A DNA stretch of 64,000 nucleotides. Origin: Planctomycetota bacterium (lineage in GTDB: Bacteria > Planctomycetota > UBA8742 > UBA2392). A program made the position numbers and the translations under genes. The notes below the pieces were generated by a model that ran no database searches, was not told where the DNA came from, and saw only the letters and a list, made by a program, of their open reading frames with translations. Below are positions 63,565-64,000 of this stretch, in pieces. Where the stretch lies: the NCBI GenBank assembly GCA_019636195.1, contig JAHBYA010000003.1, forward strand, positions 310,001-374,000, given 5' to 3'. The stretch's first letter is position 1; each line of letters starts with the position of its first letter.

Positions 63565-64000
63565 ATGACTCCTGACCAAGCTGTTGCCGACATCCAGTCC
63601 AACCAGCGCGTCTTCATCGGCAGCGGCGCGGCTGAGCCTGTCTCGCTGGTCAACGCGCTTACCGCCCGCGCCCCAGGCCTGCGCAACGTCAACATCCTTC
63701 ACATCCTGACGCTCGGAGACGCGCCCTACGTCGCGCCGCAGTATGCCGCCAGCTTCCGGCACACCGCCTTCTTCATCGGCAGCAACGTCCGCGAAGCCGT
63801 GCAGCAGGGCCGCGCCGAGTTCATGCCCATCTTTCTGGGCGAGATTCCGGCCCTGTTTGAAGAACGCCTGACGCCCGATTTCGCGCTGGTGCAGCTTTCG
63901 CCCCCCGACAAGCACGGCTGGTGCACCGTCGGCGTAAGCGCCGACGTGGTGATGGGCGCCTTGCGCCACGCGCGCCACATCGTCGCCGAGATCAACCCGC
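63565..64000 (+). CDS. Acetyl-CoA hydrolase/CoA-transferase family, N-terminal part
   Basis: Partial gene running off the right edge; 145 residues visible. MTPDQAVADIQSNQRVFIGS ... AEPVSLVNALTARAPGL ... LQLSPPDKHGWCTVGVSADV-type segments are the N-terminal domain of the 4-hydroxybutyrate CoA-transferase/acetyl-CoA hydrolase family, which moves CoA between acyl-CoA and free acids. The catalytic glutamate lies in the missing C-terminal half. A TCTAAT ends six bases before the ATG, a weak match to the leaderless pattern. Confidence 0.85.
   Translation, partial: MTPDQAVADIQSNQRVFIGSGAAEPVSLVNALTARAPGLRNVNILHILTLGDAPYVAPQYAASFRHTAFFIGSNVREAVQQGRAEFMPIFLGEIPALFEERLTPDFALVQLSPPDKHGWCTVGVSADVVMGALRHARHIVAEINP

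Overview
The window is G+C-rich DNA packed with genes on both strands. It reads like a chromosome segment of a Gram-negative-type bacterium: many lipobox proteins, a squalene-hopene cyclase, a prepilin peptidase and a giant surface protein. The mix of an ECF sigma factor fused to a membrane-anchored beta-rich region, CRTAC1/FG-GAP proteins, a fused AroD-AroE-AroK enzyme, a eukaryotic-type IMP dehydrogenase, a RIO1 kinase and few Shine-Dalgarno sites suggests Planctomycetota or a neighbouring deep lineage. That placement is inference: there is no rRNA or ribosomal protein gene here to settle it, and I found no tRNA, rRNA, CRISPR array, prophage or integrase.

Bases 1-12,000: a truncated ATP-cone protein, a rhomboid protease, a HAD phosphatase and the trifunctional shikimate enzyme, then a tight prepilin peptidase / class IV aminotransferase / lipid kinase operon. 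A LysM protein faces it, followed by truD with two parvulin-type lipoproteins and a convergent glycoside-hydrolase-like gene. Bases 12,000-24,400: folE with two small or unknown genes, the sigma factor fusion, guaB, a uracil-DNA glycosylase family gene, the hopene cyclase and three lipoproteins of unknown role.

Bases 24,400-36,000: a LexA/CI-like repressor, a membrane protein, and two secreted proteins that share one unrecognised domain in three copies (one also carries four EF-hands). Then comes an NAD-type formate dehydrogenase locus. Its diaphorase gene fuses the NuoE-like and NuoF-like parts, and its catalytic subunit has an in-frame UGA at the selenocysteine position with a SECIS-like hairpin just downstream. 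A REP-associated tyrosine transposase sits between the two genes, bracketed by REP palindromes, and the first palindrome supplies the diaphorase stop codon. A CRTAC1-like protein faces the locus.

Bases 36,000-64,000: a CI-type repressor with a helical-repeat body, a Lys-Pro-Glu-Pro repeat lipoprotein, a RIO1 kinase behind an unusual leader, a ~2,490-residue surface protein with five exact 105-codon repeats and a Gly-rich/Cys/TM/Arg tail, clpB, a fatty acid desaturase, three FHA proteins, a membrane spermidine-synthase-like protein, an aldo/keto reductase, methionine aminopeptidase with a SEC-C finger, an FAD oxidoreductase, a large lipoprotein and the start of a CoA-transferase.

Several genes have a TANNNT hexamer ending exactly 6 bases before the start codon and no Shine-Dalgarno. 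This suggests that leaderless transcription is common in this organism.
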